Shown here: one piece after another, positions 48,782 to 60,186 of the stretch
How the letters are laid out: every line of letters begins with the position of its first letter
How positions within the stretch are numbered: the first letter of the stretch is position 1
From: Pseudonocardiaceae bacterium
GTDB taxonomy: Bacteria; Actinomycetota; Actinomycetes; Mycobacteriales; Pseudonocardiaceae
DNA length: 64,000 nt
Assembly: GCA_009379845.1 (NCBI GenBank)
Contig: WHSZ01000015.1
Location: forward strand, 1 to 64,000
Reading direction: 5' to 3'
Translations under genes and position numbers: made by a program
The notes under the pieces: generated by a model
What the model was told of the DNA's origin: nothing
Database searches by the model: none
Seen by the model: the letters and a program-made list of their open reading frames with translations, nothing else

Positions 48782-49918
48782 GTGACGACGATCAGGACCG
48801 GGCGAGGCCAGCTCGGCGTGGACGGCGGGCTGCTGCTGTTCAGGGTGAGCGGCGTGCCGGTGCTGCTCGCGCCGTCGTGGTGGATCGGTTCGCTCGTGGT
48901 CACCGTGCTCTACGCGCCGCTCGTCGGCCGGTTCCTGCCTGGCGCGACGGATCTGCATTCCTGGGTGCTCGCCGCGACCTTCGCGGTGCTGCTCGGGCTT
49001 TCCGTGCTCGCCCACGAGCTCGGCCACTGCGTGGTCGCGCTGCGCCTCGGGCTGCCGGTGCGCAGGCTCAGGCTGTTCCTGCTCGGCGGGATCTCGGAGA
49101 TCGCGCGCACCCCGAAACGGCCGGGGCACGAGGGAATGGTGGCCGCGGCAGGGCCCGCGGTGTCCGCACTGCTCGCCGCGTTCGGCGGCGCGCTGTTGCT
49201 GCTGGTGCCGCTGCACGGCGCGTTCTGGTTGCTGGTGCTCGAGTTCACCGTGGCCAACGCGGCCGTGACGGTGTTCAACATGCTGCCCGGCCTGCCGCTG
49301 GACGGCGGGCGGCTGCTGCGTGCCGGCGTGTGGGCGCTGACCGGCACCCGATCGAAGGGCACCCGCACCGCGGTGGTCGGCGGCGGCGCGGTCGCCGTGC
49401 TGCTGCTCGTCTGGGCGTTGTGGGGCCTGGCGGCCGGAAGCCCGGACCGCTGGCTGCGGCTTGGCGTCTGCGTGCTCACCGCGTGGTTCGTGGTGATGGG
49501 CGCCAGTGGCGAGCTCGCCTCCGAGCAGCGCAGGGAGGTCCCAGCGGGGCTGCGGATCCGCGATCTCGTCCGGCCAGTGCTGCAACTGCCCGCGGAGAGC
49601 CCGGTCGCGGACGCGTTGAGCGCGTCGGCCGGCCGGGGCGTGGTGCTGGTCAGGGCGGACGGCGTGGCCGCGGGACTGCTGGATCAGGTCGCGGCCGAAC
49701 GGCTCGCCTCGGTATCGCCGCTGGCACCCGCCGAGCAGGCTGCCGAGGAGATCCGGCCGGAAACCGTGCTGCTCGACTCCGAGTCCGGCGAGGATGTGAT
49801 GGAGCGGGTGCGAGAAACCGCCGCGTGGCAGTTTCTCGTCGTGGACGACGAAGGCCGGCCGGCCGGAGTGCTGCGCAGGGACGATCTGGGCTCAGCCGCG
49901 CGCCACGGGTTCGAGTGA
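48782..49918 (+). CDS. Site-2 protease-like M50 zinc metallopeptidase with CBS domains
   Basis: A 378-residue membrane protease. The zinc motif HELGH (in SVLAHELGHCVVALRL, about residue 78) and the second ligand motif LPLDGGRLLRAG (about 173) are present, and six or so membrane segments cover residues 20-240. The C-terminal ~130 residues are a CBS pair. GTG start at 48782. It is divergent from the RecB-like gene and upstream of trmI by 87 bases. Cleaved substrates are unknown. Confidence 0.87.
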   Translation: MTTIRTGRGQLGVDGGLLLFRVSGVPVLLAPSWWIGSLVVTVLYAPLVGRFLPGATDLHSWVLAATFAVLLGLSVLAHELGHCVVALRLGLPVRRLRLFLLGGISEIARTPKRPGHEGMVAAAGPAVSALLAAFGGALLLLVPLHGAFWLLVLEFTVANAAVTVFNMLPGLPLDGGRLLRAGVWALTGTRSKGTRTAVVGGGAVAVLLLVWALWGLAAGSPDRWLRLGVCVLTAWFVVMGASGELASEQRREVPAGLRIRDLVRPVLQLPAESPVADALSASAGRGVVLVRADGVAAGLLDQVAAERLASVSPLAPAEQAAEEIRPETVLLDSESGEDVMERVRETAAWQFLVVDDEGRPAGVLRRDDLGSAARHGFE

Positions 49919-51606
<1,688 letters not shown>

Positions 51607-51660
51607 GACCTTGCCCCTAAGGTGCCCCTAAGGTCGGCGGACCGCCGGTCCGTTCGGCGG

Positions 51661-52374
51661 TCAGCTGCCGCCGGTGCTCTCGAAGTCGTCGACGCACCAC
51701 TCGCCGTCCTGCTGCGCCAGCTTCATATTGCCGGTGACCTCCTGCGAGCGACCCAGGTAGTTGATCTCCATCTTGATCGGAGCGCTCGCCGTGTCACCGT
51801 CTTCGGTGATCTCACCGTCGAGGGTGACTTTGAGCTGGACGTTCTCGAGCTGTTTCGGGACGGTGTCGTTCGCCGCGCTGGGGTTACAGGCCACTTCCTT
51901 GGCCATCTGCGGATTCTTCTCGGACATCGCCTGAATCGCTTTGTCGGCGACCTCCTTCGGGTCACCCGCACCGCCGCCGAGCGCGAAGATCAACGTGACC
52001 GCGAGGCCGATCACCACGACGGCACCGACCCCGCCGAGAATCCACGGCATCTTGCTCTTACCGCCCTGCGGTGGCGGGAAGCCGCCGGGGCCACCGGGTG
52101 GGGGTGGCCCGAACCCGCCGGGAGGCGGCGGACCACCGGGCCCGCCAGGCCCACCGGGACCGGGCTGTCCGGGAGGCGGTCCGTAGCCTGGGTGCTGAGG
52201 CTGCGGACCACTCGGCGGCCCACTTGGTGGGAATCCACCCCCCGGTTGCCCTGGTTGCGGCTGAGGCCCACTCGGCGGGAATCCACCGCCTGGTTGCCCT
52301 CCATACGGGCCGGGTGGGGGGCCTTGAGGGCCCGGCTGCCCGAATGGACCAGGCTGCTGCGGCGGTTGGGACAT
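51661..52374 (-). CDS. Pro/Gly-rich single-pass membrane protein B
   Basis: A 237-residue paralogue-like neighbour. Residues 1-105 are a Pro-Gly tract, followed by KSK and a membrane helix near 110-130 (MPWILGGVGAVVVIGLAVTLIF). The outer part has KEVADKAIQAMSEKNPQMAKEVAC and ends EWCVDDFESTGGS; the two Cys suggest a disulfide. The ATG at 52374 follows GAGGAG; the longer frame to 52794 is rejected. It precedes the sister gene by 54 bases and is divergent from mpa. Confidence 0.78.
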   Translation of the reverse strand: MSQPPQQPGPFGQPGPQGPPPGPYGGQPGGGFPPSGPQPQPGQPGGGFPPSGPPSGPQPQHPGYGPPPGQPGPGGPGGPGGPPPPGGFGPPPPGGPGGFPPPQGGKSKMPWILGGVGAVVVIGLAVTLIFALGGGAGDPKEVADKAIQAMSEKNPQMAKEVACNPSAANDTVPKQLENVQLKVTLDGEITEDGDTASAPIKMEINYLGRSQEVTGNMKLAQQDGEWCVDDFESTGGS

Positions 52375-52626
52375 CGCGTTCTCCTCTATCAGCGCAAACG
52401 AGTGGCGCCTTGTTTTCCCCGACACTTTTTTGGCCGGATTGCGGGGGTCAGTTACTTGACGCACGGTAGCGGGTACTCGGTTCCGGCCGACACTTAGATG
52501 GAGCAGTGCGTCGGCAGCGCTTCGTAAATTGGCTGTGACGACACGTCCTGCAATGCGGACAATCCCTTTGCATGTCGGTGATCGCCGGTACCGTTGAGGA
52601 CAGGACGCACGGGAGGAGGTGCCGAC

Positions 52627-54528
52627 ATGCAGCACGACCGCCCCGGAAGTCGGCCGGAAGGATCCGACCCCGAATACATCGACCCCAACCCCATTGACTA
52701 CTCGGACCGGTCGGCGATTGACCAACCGGACAATGGCTCGGAGCTTAGCGTCGAGACTGAGAGCGGCAACGACGAGGGCGACAAGCAAGCACAAATTCGC
52801 TACCTCGAAGAGGAAATCGCCCTGCTGCGCAGGAAACTCACCGATTCACCCCGGCACACCCGGCTGCTCGAGCAGCGGCTGGCGGAGGCATCGGAGCGGG
52901 TAAGCCAGCTTACCGAGCGCAATAACAAGCTGGTCGAGACCTTGCGAGAGGCGCGCAGCCAGCTGCTCGCTCTGCGCGAGGAAGTGGATCGGCTGGCTCA
53001 GCCGCCAAGCGGTTACGGCGTATTCGTCCGGGCCTACGAGGACAGCACGGTCGATGTCTACACCTCCGGGCGGCGGATGCGTGTCGCGGTCTCACCCAAT
53101 GTTGAGATCGAATCGTTGCGTCGCGGTCAGTCACTGCGCCTCAACGAGGCCCTCACCGTTGTCGAAAGCGGCGAGTTCGAGCGGACCGGTGAGGTCTGCG
53201 TGCTGCGCGAGGTCCTCGCCCCCGAAGAGGAACATGGGCAGTCCAGGGCACTCGTCATCGGGCACGCCGACGAGGAGCGCGTGGTCTGGCTGGCCGATCC
53301 ATTACTCGACGAGCAGGTCGGAACGCTGAAGTCCGGCGACTCGCTGCTCGTTGACTCGAAGGCGGGGTACGCCTACGAGCGGGTGCCCAAGGCGGAGGTC
53401 GAGGACCTGGTGCTCGAGGAGGTTCCGGACGTCCGGTACGAGGACATCGGTGGACTGTTCCGGCAAATCGAGCAGATCAGGGACGCGGTGGAGCTGCCGT
53501 TCCTGCACGCGGATCTGTTCCACAAGTACCAACTGCGCCCACCGAAGGGTGTGCTGCTCTACGGTCCGCCCGGCTGCGGCAAGACCCTCATCGCCAAGGC
53601 CGTGGCGAACTCGCTCGCCAAGCAGGTCAGCACGGCCAAGGGCGACGCCAAGGGTGACGACGACGCGCACGCGAAGTCGTACTTCCTCAACATCAAGGGC
53701 CCCGAGCTGCTGAACAAGTTCGTCGGCGAGACCGAGCGGCACATCCGGCTGATCTTCCAGCGGGCCCGCGAGAAGGCGTCCGAAGGCACCCCCGTGATCG
53801 TGTTCTTCGACGAGATGGACTCGATTTTCCGCACCCGGGGTAGCGGTGTGTCCTCGGACGTGGAAACCACCATCGTTCCGCAGCTGCTGTCCGAGATCGA
53901 TGGTGTGGAGGGCCTGGAAAACGTGATCGTGATAGGCGCCTCCAACCGGGAGGACATGATCGATCCCGCCATCCTGCGGCCTGGCCGGCTGGACGTGAAG
54001 ATCAAGATCGAGCGTCCGGACGCCGAGGCGGCGAAGGACATCTTCTCCAAGTACCTCACCAAGGAGCTACCGATCCACGCCGACGATCTGGGCGAGTTCG
54101 GCGGGGATCAGCAGGCGTGCATCGACGCGATGATCCAGCACACCGTGGAGCGGATGTACGCGGAAAGCGACGAGAACCGGTTCCTGGAGGTCACCTACGC
54201 CAACGGGGACAAGGAAGTGTTGTACTTCCGCGACTTCAACTCGGGCGCGATGATCCAGAACATCGTGGACCGGTCGAAGAAGGCCGCGATCAAGTCGGTG
54301 CTGGACACGAAGCAGCCAGGGATGCGGGTGCAGCACCTGCTGGACGCGATCGTGGACGAGTTCGCGGAGAACGAGGACCTGCCCAATACCACTAACCCGG
54401 ACGATTGGGCACGTATCTCCGGCAAGAAGGGCGAGCGGATCGTGTACATCCGCACGCTGGTCACCGGCAAGAATCAGGACTCCGGTAGGGCGATCGACAC
54501 GGCTACCAACACCGGCCAGTACCTGTAG
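52627..54528 (+). CDS. mpa: Proteasomal ATPase Mpa/ARC
   Basis: A 633-residue AAA+ unfoldase that recruits pupylated proteins and feeds them to the 20S core. Order: acidic tail, coiled coil at about 54-123 (the Pup-binding helix), double OB fold at about 125-270, AAA domain with Walker A GPPGCGKT (about 313-320) and Walker [11 protein letters not shown] (about 391-400). The C-terminus NTGQYL ends in the Tyr-Leu docking motif of the mycobacterial enzyme. The ATG at 52627 follows GGAGGAGG. A strong hairpin terminates it at 54538. Confidence 0.97.
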   Translation: MQHDRPGSRPEGSDPEYIDPNPIDYSDRSAIDQPDNGSELSVETESGNDEGDKQAQIRYLEEEIALLRRKLTDSPRHTRLLEQRLAEASERVSQLTERNNKLVETLREARSQLLALREEVDRLAQPPSGYGVFVRAYEDSTVDVYTSGRRMRVAVSPNVEIESLRRGQSLRLNEALTVVESGEFERTGEVCVLREVLAPEEEHGQSRALVIGHADEERVVWLADPLLDEQVGTLKSGDSLLVDSKAGYAYERVPKAEVEDLVLEEVPDVRYEDIGGLFRQIEQIRDAVELPFLHADLFHKYQLRPPKGVLLYGPPGCGKTLIAKAVANSLAKQVSTAKGDAKGDDDAHAKSYFLNIKGPELLNKFVGETERHIRLIFQRAREKASEGTPVIVFFDEMDSIFRTRGSGVSSDVETTIVPQLLSEIDGVEGLENVIVIGASNREDMIDPAILRPGRLDVKIKIERPDAEAAKDIFSKYLTKELPIHADDLGEFGGDQQACIDAMIQHTVERMYAESDENRFLEVTYANGDKEVLYFRDFNSGAMIQNIVDRSKKAAIKSVLDTKQPGMRVQHLLDAIVDEFAENEDLPNTTNPDDWARISGKKGERIVYIRTLVTGKNQDSGRAIDTATNTGQYL

Positions 54529-54537
54529 CGCCACCGG

Positions 54538-54573
54538 ACGGGGCTGCTCGCGACACACCGCGGGCAGCCCCGT
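54538..54573 (+). terminator. Terminator after mpa
   Basis: ACGGGGCTGC (54538-54547) pairs perfectly with GCAGCCCCGT (54564-54573) around a 16-base loop, 9 bases after the mpa stop. No T-run follows. It implies that mpa ends its transcript here and the next genes have their own promoter. Confidence 0.75.
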
Positions 54574-54585
54574 CCCATACACAGA

Positions 54586-54603
54586 TGTATAACGCCTTAT
54601 AGT
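54586..54603 (+). promoter_or_regulatory. Operator-like GTATA-N6-TATA motif over a leaderless promoter
   Basis: TGTATAACGCCTTATA (54586-54601) and TATAGT (54598-54603, -10-like) overlap. The start codon GTG at 54611 is 7 bases after TATAGT, the spacing of a leaderless transcript. A second copy of the motif follows the gene at 54975. A repressor bound here would block the promoter. Confidence 0.55.
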
Positions 54604-54610
54604 CACGCGC

Positions 54611-54973
54611 GTGAGCGATCTTGATGAAACCGAAGCAGGTGCCCGGCTGGCCGCCCCGATCAGCGCGGAAGACGTGGTCGGCTGGCTCGACGAGGCCGCC
54701 GAGATGGTGCGCACCGGCGAGGTGCCGGCGGACGAGTTGATCCGGCTGCTGGGGGAGTTGCGCGCCGCGTCGATGGCGTTCGCCAACGCGTCCGATTGGG
54801 CGCTGCTCGCCGCGCGGGAGGCGGGCGCGAGCCTGCGTGAGGTGGCCACCGCGTTCGGTAAGGGCTACGTGCGCTCGCCTGCGGCGCGCTTGGAAAAGTT
54901 GCACCGCGAGGCGTTGACGTCCGACGAGTTTCTCGAGCTGGTGCATCGCAGGGGCGGCGAGTCACACGCCTAG
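54611..54973 (+). CDS. Small helix-turn-helix-like protein, function unknown
   Basis: A 120-residue soluble protein. The first 55 residues are acidic and helical (SAEDVVGWLDEAAEMVRTGE), and the part near 70-105 (REAGASLREVATAFGKG, YVRSPAARLEKLHREAL) looks like an HTH helix pair followed by a basic helix. No family was recognised. Two GTATA-N6-TATA motifs flank it, one on its promoter and one after its stop. Self-regulation and control of the following aldo/keto reductase are plausible inferences. Confidence 0.6.
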   Translation: MSDLDETEAGARLAAPISAEDVVGWLDEAAEMVRTGEVPADELIRLLGELRAASMAFANASDWALLAAREAGASLREVATAFGKGYVRSPAARLEKLHREALTSDEFLELVHRRGGESHA

Positions 54974-54974
54974 G

Positions 54975-54991
54975 TGTATAACGTCCTATAC
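54975..54991. promoter_or_regulatory. Second GTATA-N6-TATAC motif, after the small HTH gene
   Basis: TGTATAACGTCCTATAC carries a perfect inverted GTATA / TATAC pair with 6 bases between. It differs from the upstream copy at 2 of the 16 shared bases. It lies 92 bases before the aldo/keto reductase start. Confidence 0.6.
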
Positions 54992-55082
54992 AACGGGTCG
55001 TTGTGCTTGACCGATCGTCCAGCAGGTCACCATCGTCCGAAACGGCAGTAAGCACGGATCGGGTTCGGGTACTGTCGCGCCC

Positions 55083-56024
55083 ATGACCGGTGCCGCCGAT
55101 CGGCTCGGTATCGGCTTGGCCGCGCTCGGCCGGCCGGCCTACATCAACCTGGGGCGCGGTCCGGCGTTGCCTGCCGAGCGCGATGTGGCCGCGATGCGCG
55201 AGGCAACCTGGCAGGTGCTGGACAGGGCATACCAGCTGGGCATCCGCTGGATTGATGTGGCGCGCTCCTACGGTCGCGCGGAGGAGTTCCTCGCGGGATG
55301 GCTGTCCGCACGGGAACCCGCGGACATCACGGTGTCAAGCAAATGGGGCTACGCCTACGTGGGCGACTGGCGGATCGACACGGACACCCACGAGGTCAAG
55401 GAGCACAGCGTCGAGCGTTTCCGCCTGCAACGCGGGGAAAGCTGGCGGTTGCTCGGCGATGCGATCGACGTTTACCAGGTGCACTCGCTAACCGTGGACA
55501 GCCCGATTTTCGGCGACGAAGCGCTGCTGGCGGAGCTGGCCGACCTCACGGCGACCGGCGTGCGCCTGGGATTCTCCACCTCCGGGCCACGGCAGGCCGA
55601 CACCATCCGGCGGGCGCTCGAGCTGGACGTCGATGGGGAGCGGCTGTTCGGCGCCGTGCAATCCACCTGGAACCCGCTCGAGCCGTCCGCGGGAGCGGCG
55701 CTCGCCGCGGCGCACACCGCCGGGGTGCACGTGCTCGTGAAGGAATCGCTCGCGAACGGGCGCCTGGTGGCCGAACCGCCGACGGAGGTCAGCGAGATCG
55801 CCGAGCGGCACCACGCCGGCACCGATGCCGTCGCGCTGGCCGCGACGCTGCGGCAACCGTGGGCGGACACCGTGCTGCTGGGGCCCGCGAGCGTGGCGCA
55901 GCTGACCGCGAACGTCGCCGCGTTGCGGCTCGAGCTGACCGAGGACGAGCTGGCCGCCCTCGGCGGGCTGGCGGAACCGCCCGATACGTACTGGGCGCGG
56001 CGTGCCGCACTCACCTGGCAGTAA
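55083..56024 (+). CDS. Aldo/keto reductase
   Basis: A 313-residue AKR of a different branch from the one at 251. Catalytic residues fit the tetrad: IDVARSYGRAEEF (Asp and Tyr), SSKWGY (Lys) and YQVHSL (His). GFSTSGPRQADTIRRAL is the later barrel strand. ATG start at 55083. It probably follows the small HTH gene and precedes a lipoprotein gene. Substrate unknown. Confidence 0.88.
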   Translation: MTGAADRLGIGLAALGRPAYINLGRGPALPAERDVAAMREATWQVLDRAYQLGIRWIDVARSYGRAEEFLAGWLSAREPADITVSSKWGYAYVGDWRIDTDTHEVKEHSVERFRLQRGESWRLLGDAIDVYQVHSLTVDSPIFGDEALLAELADLTATGVRLGFSTSGPRQADTIRRALELDVDGERLFGAVQSTWNPLEPSAGAALAAAHTAGVHVLVKESLANGRLVAEPPTEVSEIAERHHAGTDAVALAATLRQPWADTVLLGPASVAQLTANVAALRLELTEDELAALGGLAEPPDTYWARRAALTWQ

Positions 56025-56139
56025 GGCCCGCGTGGCCGGTGCGGTTCGGGTGCAGTACTTTGCGGGCCACGCCGGGCGACCCCGAGGTGCCGGCGTGGAC
56101 CCATCAACGTGGCCCATCGACACCGGAAGGAACGACGCG

Positions 56140-56799
56140 TTGCGCCCCGTGCACGTGCCAGCTACGCGGCTTGCCGCAGGTGTGGCCCTGGCTGGACTGC
56201 TCGGCCTCACCGCGTGCTCGAACCAACCCAACGACCTGCGTGACTACGGCGAGGACGAGGCCGAGTCCACGAGCGCGACGCCGCCGCCTCCGCAGCGGCC
56301 ACAGGCCAGCGCGAAGCGGCAAGGGCGTGCGGTCGAGCGGCTACGTCCCCGCGTGCGGGCGGCGTTGCTCACCGAGCGGGATGTCGCCGCCGAGGGCGTG
56401 CGGCCCGATCCGGGGGCGGAGGCCGAGGAAGACCCGCGGGACTGCCTGGCTGGCAGCACCCCGCGGCCGGTCGTCGAGCAAGACACCAGCTGGCTGTACC
56501 CCACCGGCTCGCGGCTGCGCCATCGGGTGGCCGGGTTCCCTGGCGACGGTGCGGCCCGGCTGGCCCGTGAGGCGCGGGCCTGCGGTCCCCGGCAGCTGGA
56601 CGTGAGCTTCGTGCCGGACGTGGACGCCGCTTCCGGCTGGTGCGCCCCGACACCCCCGGCCAGCTGCGCCGTGCTGCTGGCGAATGATCAACGGCTCTCC
56701 GCCGTCACGGTCAGCGGTACCACCGAGCAGCGGGCCGCTGAGGCCGTTCTCCGGCTCGCCCCGATCGCCGCGGACGCGTTGCGAGGCGCCGAACAGTAG
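56140..56799 (+). CDS. Secreted lipoprotein, function unknown
   Basis: A 219-residue protein. A signal peptide (ATRLAAGVALAGLLGLTAC) ends in the lipobox LTAC at about residue 27, then a Pro/acidic linker. Four or more Cys residues in the outer part (DPRDCLAG, ARACGPRQ, SGWCAPTPPASCAVL) suggest two disulfides. A TTG at 56140 follows GGAAGGA by 8 bases; a GTG at 56149 is also possible. It ends 20 bases before the convergent Nudix gene. Role unknown. Confidence 0.68.
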   Translation: MRPVHVPATRLAAGVALAGLLGLTACSNQPNDLRDYGEDEAESTSATPPPPQRPQASAKRQGRAVERLRPRVRAALLTERDVAAEGVRPDPGAEAEEDPRDCLAGSTPRPVVEQDTSWLYPTGSRLRHRVAGFPGDGAARLAREARACGPRQLDVSFVPDVDAASGWCAPTPPASCAVLLANDQRLSAVTVSGTTEQRAAEAVLRLAPIAADALRGAEQ

Positions 56800-56819
56800 A
56801 CCTGCGGTGAACCACGGGG

Positions 56820-57332
56820 TCACCGCCTTGAGCGCAGCCATTTCTCGAACAGCGCGCGCCCGTCCGGCACGAACGGCCAATCGGGCCGCGCCAGCCGGGC
56901 GCGTAGCTGGTCAACCGCCAGCCACTCGCCGGCGGTGATTTCCGCCTCCTGGTGCTCGATCGGACCATCCCAGCGCGTTTCGTAACAGAACGCGTGCACC
57001 CGCACCGGCGGCTCGCAATAACGTTCGGTGAACAGGCGGCGCAGCGGCGTGTCCCGGATCCCGAGCTCCTCGGCGAGCTCACGGCGTGCGCACACCTCGG
57101 GGGATTCCCCTGCCGCGACCACACCGCCCGCCCAGCAGTCATGCATGCTCGGGAAAATGTCCTTGCTGGGTGACCGGAGGTGCACGTAAATCCGTTCGCC
57201 ATCGGCCGATCGGACCAACACAGAGCCGCTGGCATGCCACAGGCCCTCCCGCCGGACCCGGCCACGGCCGACGCTGCCTATGTCGTTGCCCCACTCGTCG
57301 TAGTGAGCAACAAGTTCCTCGGCGTCGGCCAC
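56820..57332 (-). CDS. Nudix hydrolase
   Basis: A 170-residue pyrophosphohydrolase. The Nudix box is intact: GGVVAAGESPEVCARRELAEELGI spaced as Gx5Ex7REUxEExGU. HEWGNDIG-like DEWGNDIG and GLWHASGSVLV at the N-terminus match the IDI-like Nudix group. ATG start at 57332. It is the only minus-strand gene inside the proteasome locus and is divergent from dop (58 bases). Substrate unknown. Confidence 0.88.
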   Translation of the reverse strand: MADAEELVAHYDEWGNDIGSVGRGRVRREGLWHASGSVLVRSADGERIYVHLRSPSKDIFPSMHDCWAGGVVAAGESPEVCARRELAEELGIRDTPLRRLFTERYCEPPVRVHAFCYETRWDGPIEHQEAEITAGEWLAVDQLRARLARPDWPFVPDGRALFEKWLRSRR

Positions 57333-57390
57333 GGGTCGATCGTGTCACGCGGGTCGGCGGTGCCGGTCGGCCAGCCCGTAGGCTGCGGGT

Positions 57391-58893
57391 ATGCGGCGGA
57401 TCATGGGAACCGAGGTGGAGTACGGCATCGCGGTGCCGGGCGATCCCACCGCGAACCCGGTTTTGACTTCGACTCAGGTGGTACTTGCCTACGCGGCGGC
57501 CGCGGACATCCCGCGGGCGCGCCGGGCGCGATGGGACTACGAGGTGGAATCGCCGTTGCGGGACGCCCGTGGCTTCGACCTCGCGGGACCGGGCAACCAG
57601 CCCCAGGATCCCGATGTGGAGGATCTCGGTGCGGCCAACGTGATCCTGACCAACGGTGCCCGCCTCTACGTGGACCACGCGCACCCCGAGTACTCGGCGC
57701 CGGAGGTGACCAACGCGCGCGACGCGGTGCTCTGGGACAAGGCCGGTGAAAGGGTGATGGAGGAGGCGGCGCTGAAGGCCGCGACCGTTCCCGGCCAGCC
57801 GCGGCTGCAGCTGTACAAGAACAACGTGGACGGCAAGGGCGCGAGCTACGGCACGCATGAGAACTACCTGATGAGCCGCGCGACGCCGTTCACAGCCGCG
57901 ATCGCCGGCCTGACACCGTTTTTCGCCTCCCGCCAAGTGGTGTGTGGTTCCGGCAGGGTCGGCATCGGGGCCGCTGGGGACGAGCCGGGCTTCCAGCTGT
58001 CCCAGCGGGCGGACTACATCGAGGTCGAGGTCGGCCTGGAGACCACCCTGAAGCGCGGCATCATCAACACTCGCGACGAGCCGCACGCGGACGCGGACAA
58101 GTACCGCAGGCTGCACGTGATCATCGGAGACGCCAACCTCGCGGAGTACTCCACGTACCTGAAGCTCGGCACCACCGCGCTGGTGATCGACATGATCGAG
58201 GCCGGGGTGCGGTTCGACCACCTGAAGCTCGCCGATCCCGTGCGCGCTGTGCACACGATCAGTCACGATCCGACGTTGAAGGCGACCGTTGAGCTGGCGA
58301 ACGGCCGCCGGTTCACCGGGCTCGACCTGCAGTTCGCGTATCACGAGCTGGTCAACGAGCACGCCGAGCAGACCGAGCAGGACAACGTGTCGCGGGATGT
58401 GCTGCGGTTGTGGGGCGAGATTCTTGACGCGCTGTCCCGCGATCCGGACGAGTGCGCGGACCGGCTGGACTGGCCGGCGAAGCTGCGGCTGCTGGAGGGC
58501 TACCGCGCGCGGGACGGCCTCGGCTGGGCATCGTCCAGGCTGCACATGATCGACCTGCAGTACTCCGACGTCCGCCTGGAAAAGGGGCTGTACAACCGCC
58601 TGGTCACCCGGGGTTCGATGCAGCGGCTGCTGAAGGAGGACGAGGTCAGGGAGGCGGTCACCAACCCGCCGGTGGACACCAGGGCGTACTTCCGGGGACG
58701 GTGCCTTGAGCGCTACCCGGACGCCATCGCGGCCGCATCGTGGGATTCGGTGATCTTCGATGTGGGAAGGGAATCGCTGGTGCGGATCCCGACGCTTGAA
58801 CCGTTGCGCGGGACAAAGGCGCACGTCGGAGAGTTGCTGGCGGCCGCGGAGACCGCCGAGGAGCTGGTCGACACGTTGACCAAACGCAGCTAG
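57391..58893 (+). CDS. dop: Deamidase/depupylase of Pup, Dop
   Basis: A 500-residue relative of glutamine synthetase and PafA. It starts [18 protein letters not shown] with the metal-binding Glu and has the Dop-specific loop around [19 protein letters not shown], absent in Paf[19 protein letters not shown] and [18 protein letters not shown] are shared active-site stretches. Because Pup here already ends in Glu, depupylation is its likely main job. Upstream of pup by 83 bases on the same strand. Confidence 0.96.
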   Translation: MRRIMGTEVEYGIAVPGDPTANPVLTSTQVVLAYAAAADIPRARRARWDYEVESPLRDARGFDLAGPGNQPQDPDVEDLGAANVILTNGARLYVDHAHPEYSAPEVTNARDAVLWDKAGERVMEEAALKAATVPGQPRLQLYKNNVDGKGASYGTHENYLMSRATPFTAAIAGLTPFFASRQVVCGSGRVGIGAAGDEPGFQLSQRADYIEVEVGLETTLKRGIINTRDEPHADADKYRRLHVIIGDANLAEYSTYLKLGTTALVIDMIEAGVRFDHLKLADPVRAVHTISHDPTLKATVELANGRRFTGLDLQFAYHELVNEHAEQTEQDNVSRDVLRLWGEILDALSRDPDECADRLDWPAKLRLLEGYRARDGLGWASSRLHMIDLQYSDVRLEKGLYNRLVTRGSMQRLLKEDEVREAVTNPPVDTRAYFRGRCLERYPDAIAAASWDSVIFDVGRESLVRIPTLEPLRGTKAHVGELLAAAETAEELVDTLTKRS

Positions 58894-58976
58894 TCGGCGA
58901 GTTGGCTGGCGACGCCGGTGCGTCGACTAGGTAATCTTGAGGTGACCGAGTTAGTGGGAGCCACACCCGGGAGGCG

Positions 58977-59174
58977 ATGATGGCTCAAGATAAGGTCCAG
59001 AAGCAGGGCGGCGGCGACGGCGACGAAGAGCTGGAGGACGGCGCCCCAGCTGGTCAGGAACGGCGGGAGAAGCTCGGCGAGGATGTCGACACGATTTTGG
59101 ATGAGATCGACGACGTGCTCGAGGAGAACGCCGAGGACTTCGTCCGTGCCTACGTACAAAAGGGCGGCGAGTAA
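58977..59174 (+). CDS. pup: Prokaryotic ubiquitin-like protein Pup
   Basis: A 65-residue disordered tag. The Mpa-binding region is DTILDEIDDVLEENAEDFVRAY, and the C-terminus is VQKGGE. It ends in Glu, not the Gln of mycobacteria, so it can be ligated by PafA without deamidation. The ATG at 58977 (or the next, 58980) follows GGGAGG. It sits between dop and prcB, as in the usual operon. Confidence 0.96.
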   Translation: MMAQDKVQKQGGGDGDEELEDGAPAGQERREKLGEDVDTILDEIDDVLEENAEDFVRAYVQKGGE

Positions 59175-59250
59175 CGCCGGCCACTACGCTTCGCCCGCCG
59201 TGCTGATCCAGGCAGCCACTCGTTGATTGGGACAGGAACTACACGCACGT

Positions 59251-60114
59251 ATGGACAACACCGCAGCTGGTCAGTCATCGCACGCGCTGCCCGGCGGCCG
59301 TTTGCCGGCCGCCTATTTCGCGCCGGGCACATCGTCGTTCACCGATTTCCTCCGGGCCCAAGCGCCGGAACTTCTGCCAGGTAGGCGACCGAGTAGCTCC
59401 ACCGAAGGTCTGGAGCTTCCGCACGGCACCACGATCGTCGCGATGACGTTCTCCGGTGGTGTGCTGCTCGCCGGAGACCGGCGGGCGACCTCCGGCAACC
59501 TGGTCGCCCAGCGGGACATCGAGAAGGTGTTCGTCACCGACGACTACTCAGCCGTCGGCATCGCCGGCACCGCCGGTATCGCACTGGAACTGGTGCGGCT
59601 CTACGCGGTCGAGCTGGCGCACTACGAGAAGATCGAGGGCGTTTCGCTTTCCCTGGACGGAAAGACGAACAAGCTCGCCGCGATGGTGCGCTCCAACCTT
59701 GACGCGGCGCTCGCCGGACTCGCGGTGTTGCCGCTTTTCGTCGGCTACGACCAGGATGCGAGCGATACGGCGCGGGCCGGCCGGATCGTCACCTTCGACG
59801 CGACAGGCGGGCGGTACGAGGAGCACGCCGGCTACCACGCGATCGGTTCGGGTTCGCTGTTCGCGAAATCCGCGTTGAAGAAGACCCACGACCCGGACGC
59901 GGACCGCGACACCGCGGTACGCGCGGCGGTGGAAGCGCTGTACGACGCCGCCGACGACGACACCGCGACGGGCGGTCCGGACCTGGTGCGCCGGATCTTC
60001 CCGACCATCGTCACGATCACCGCGGAACAGGGCGCCGTGCACCTGCCCGATGACCAGACCAGCACGGTCGCCGAGACCATCGTCGCGGAACGCGGCGAGC
60101 GGCCGAACGGCTAG
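59251..60114 (+). CDS. prcB: 20S proteasome beta subunit PrcB
   Basis: A 287-residue subunit. A propeptide of 59 residues ends in LELPHG, and the mature N-terminal nucleophile is Thr60 of [19 protein letters not shown], exposed by autocleavage. ATG at 59251 is preferred over the in-frame TTG at 59227. Sits between pup (76 bases) and prcA (72 bases). Confidence 0.96.
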   Translation: MDNTAAGQSSHALPGGRLPAAYFAPGTSSFTDFLRAQAPELLPGRRPSSSTEGLELPHGTTIVAMTFSGGVLLAGDRRATSGNLVAQRDIEKVFVTDDYSAVGIAGTAGIALELVRLYAVELAHYEKIEGVSLSLDGKTNKLAAMVRSNLDAALAGLAVLPLFVGYDQDASDTARAGRIVTFDATGGRYEEHAGYHAIGSGSLFAKSALKKTHDPDADRDTAVRAAVEALYDAADDDTATGGPDLVRRIFPTIVTITAEQGAVHLPDDQTSTVAETIVAERGERPNG

Positions 60115-60186
60115 CACCGCCGAGCACCTCGGCACCCCGAACCTCACGATCTAGCGCCCCCTACGAGAGAAAGCGGAGCCCACACC

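Noticed and set aside
54611-54973. RHH antitoxin
   Set aside because: No toxin gene follows and the helix pattern is not RHH; it is kept as HTH-like of unknown function.
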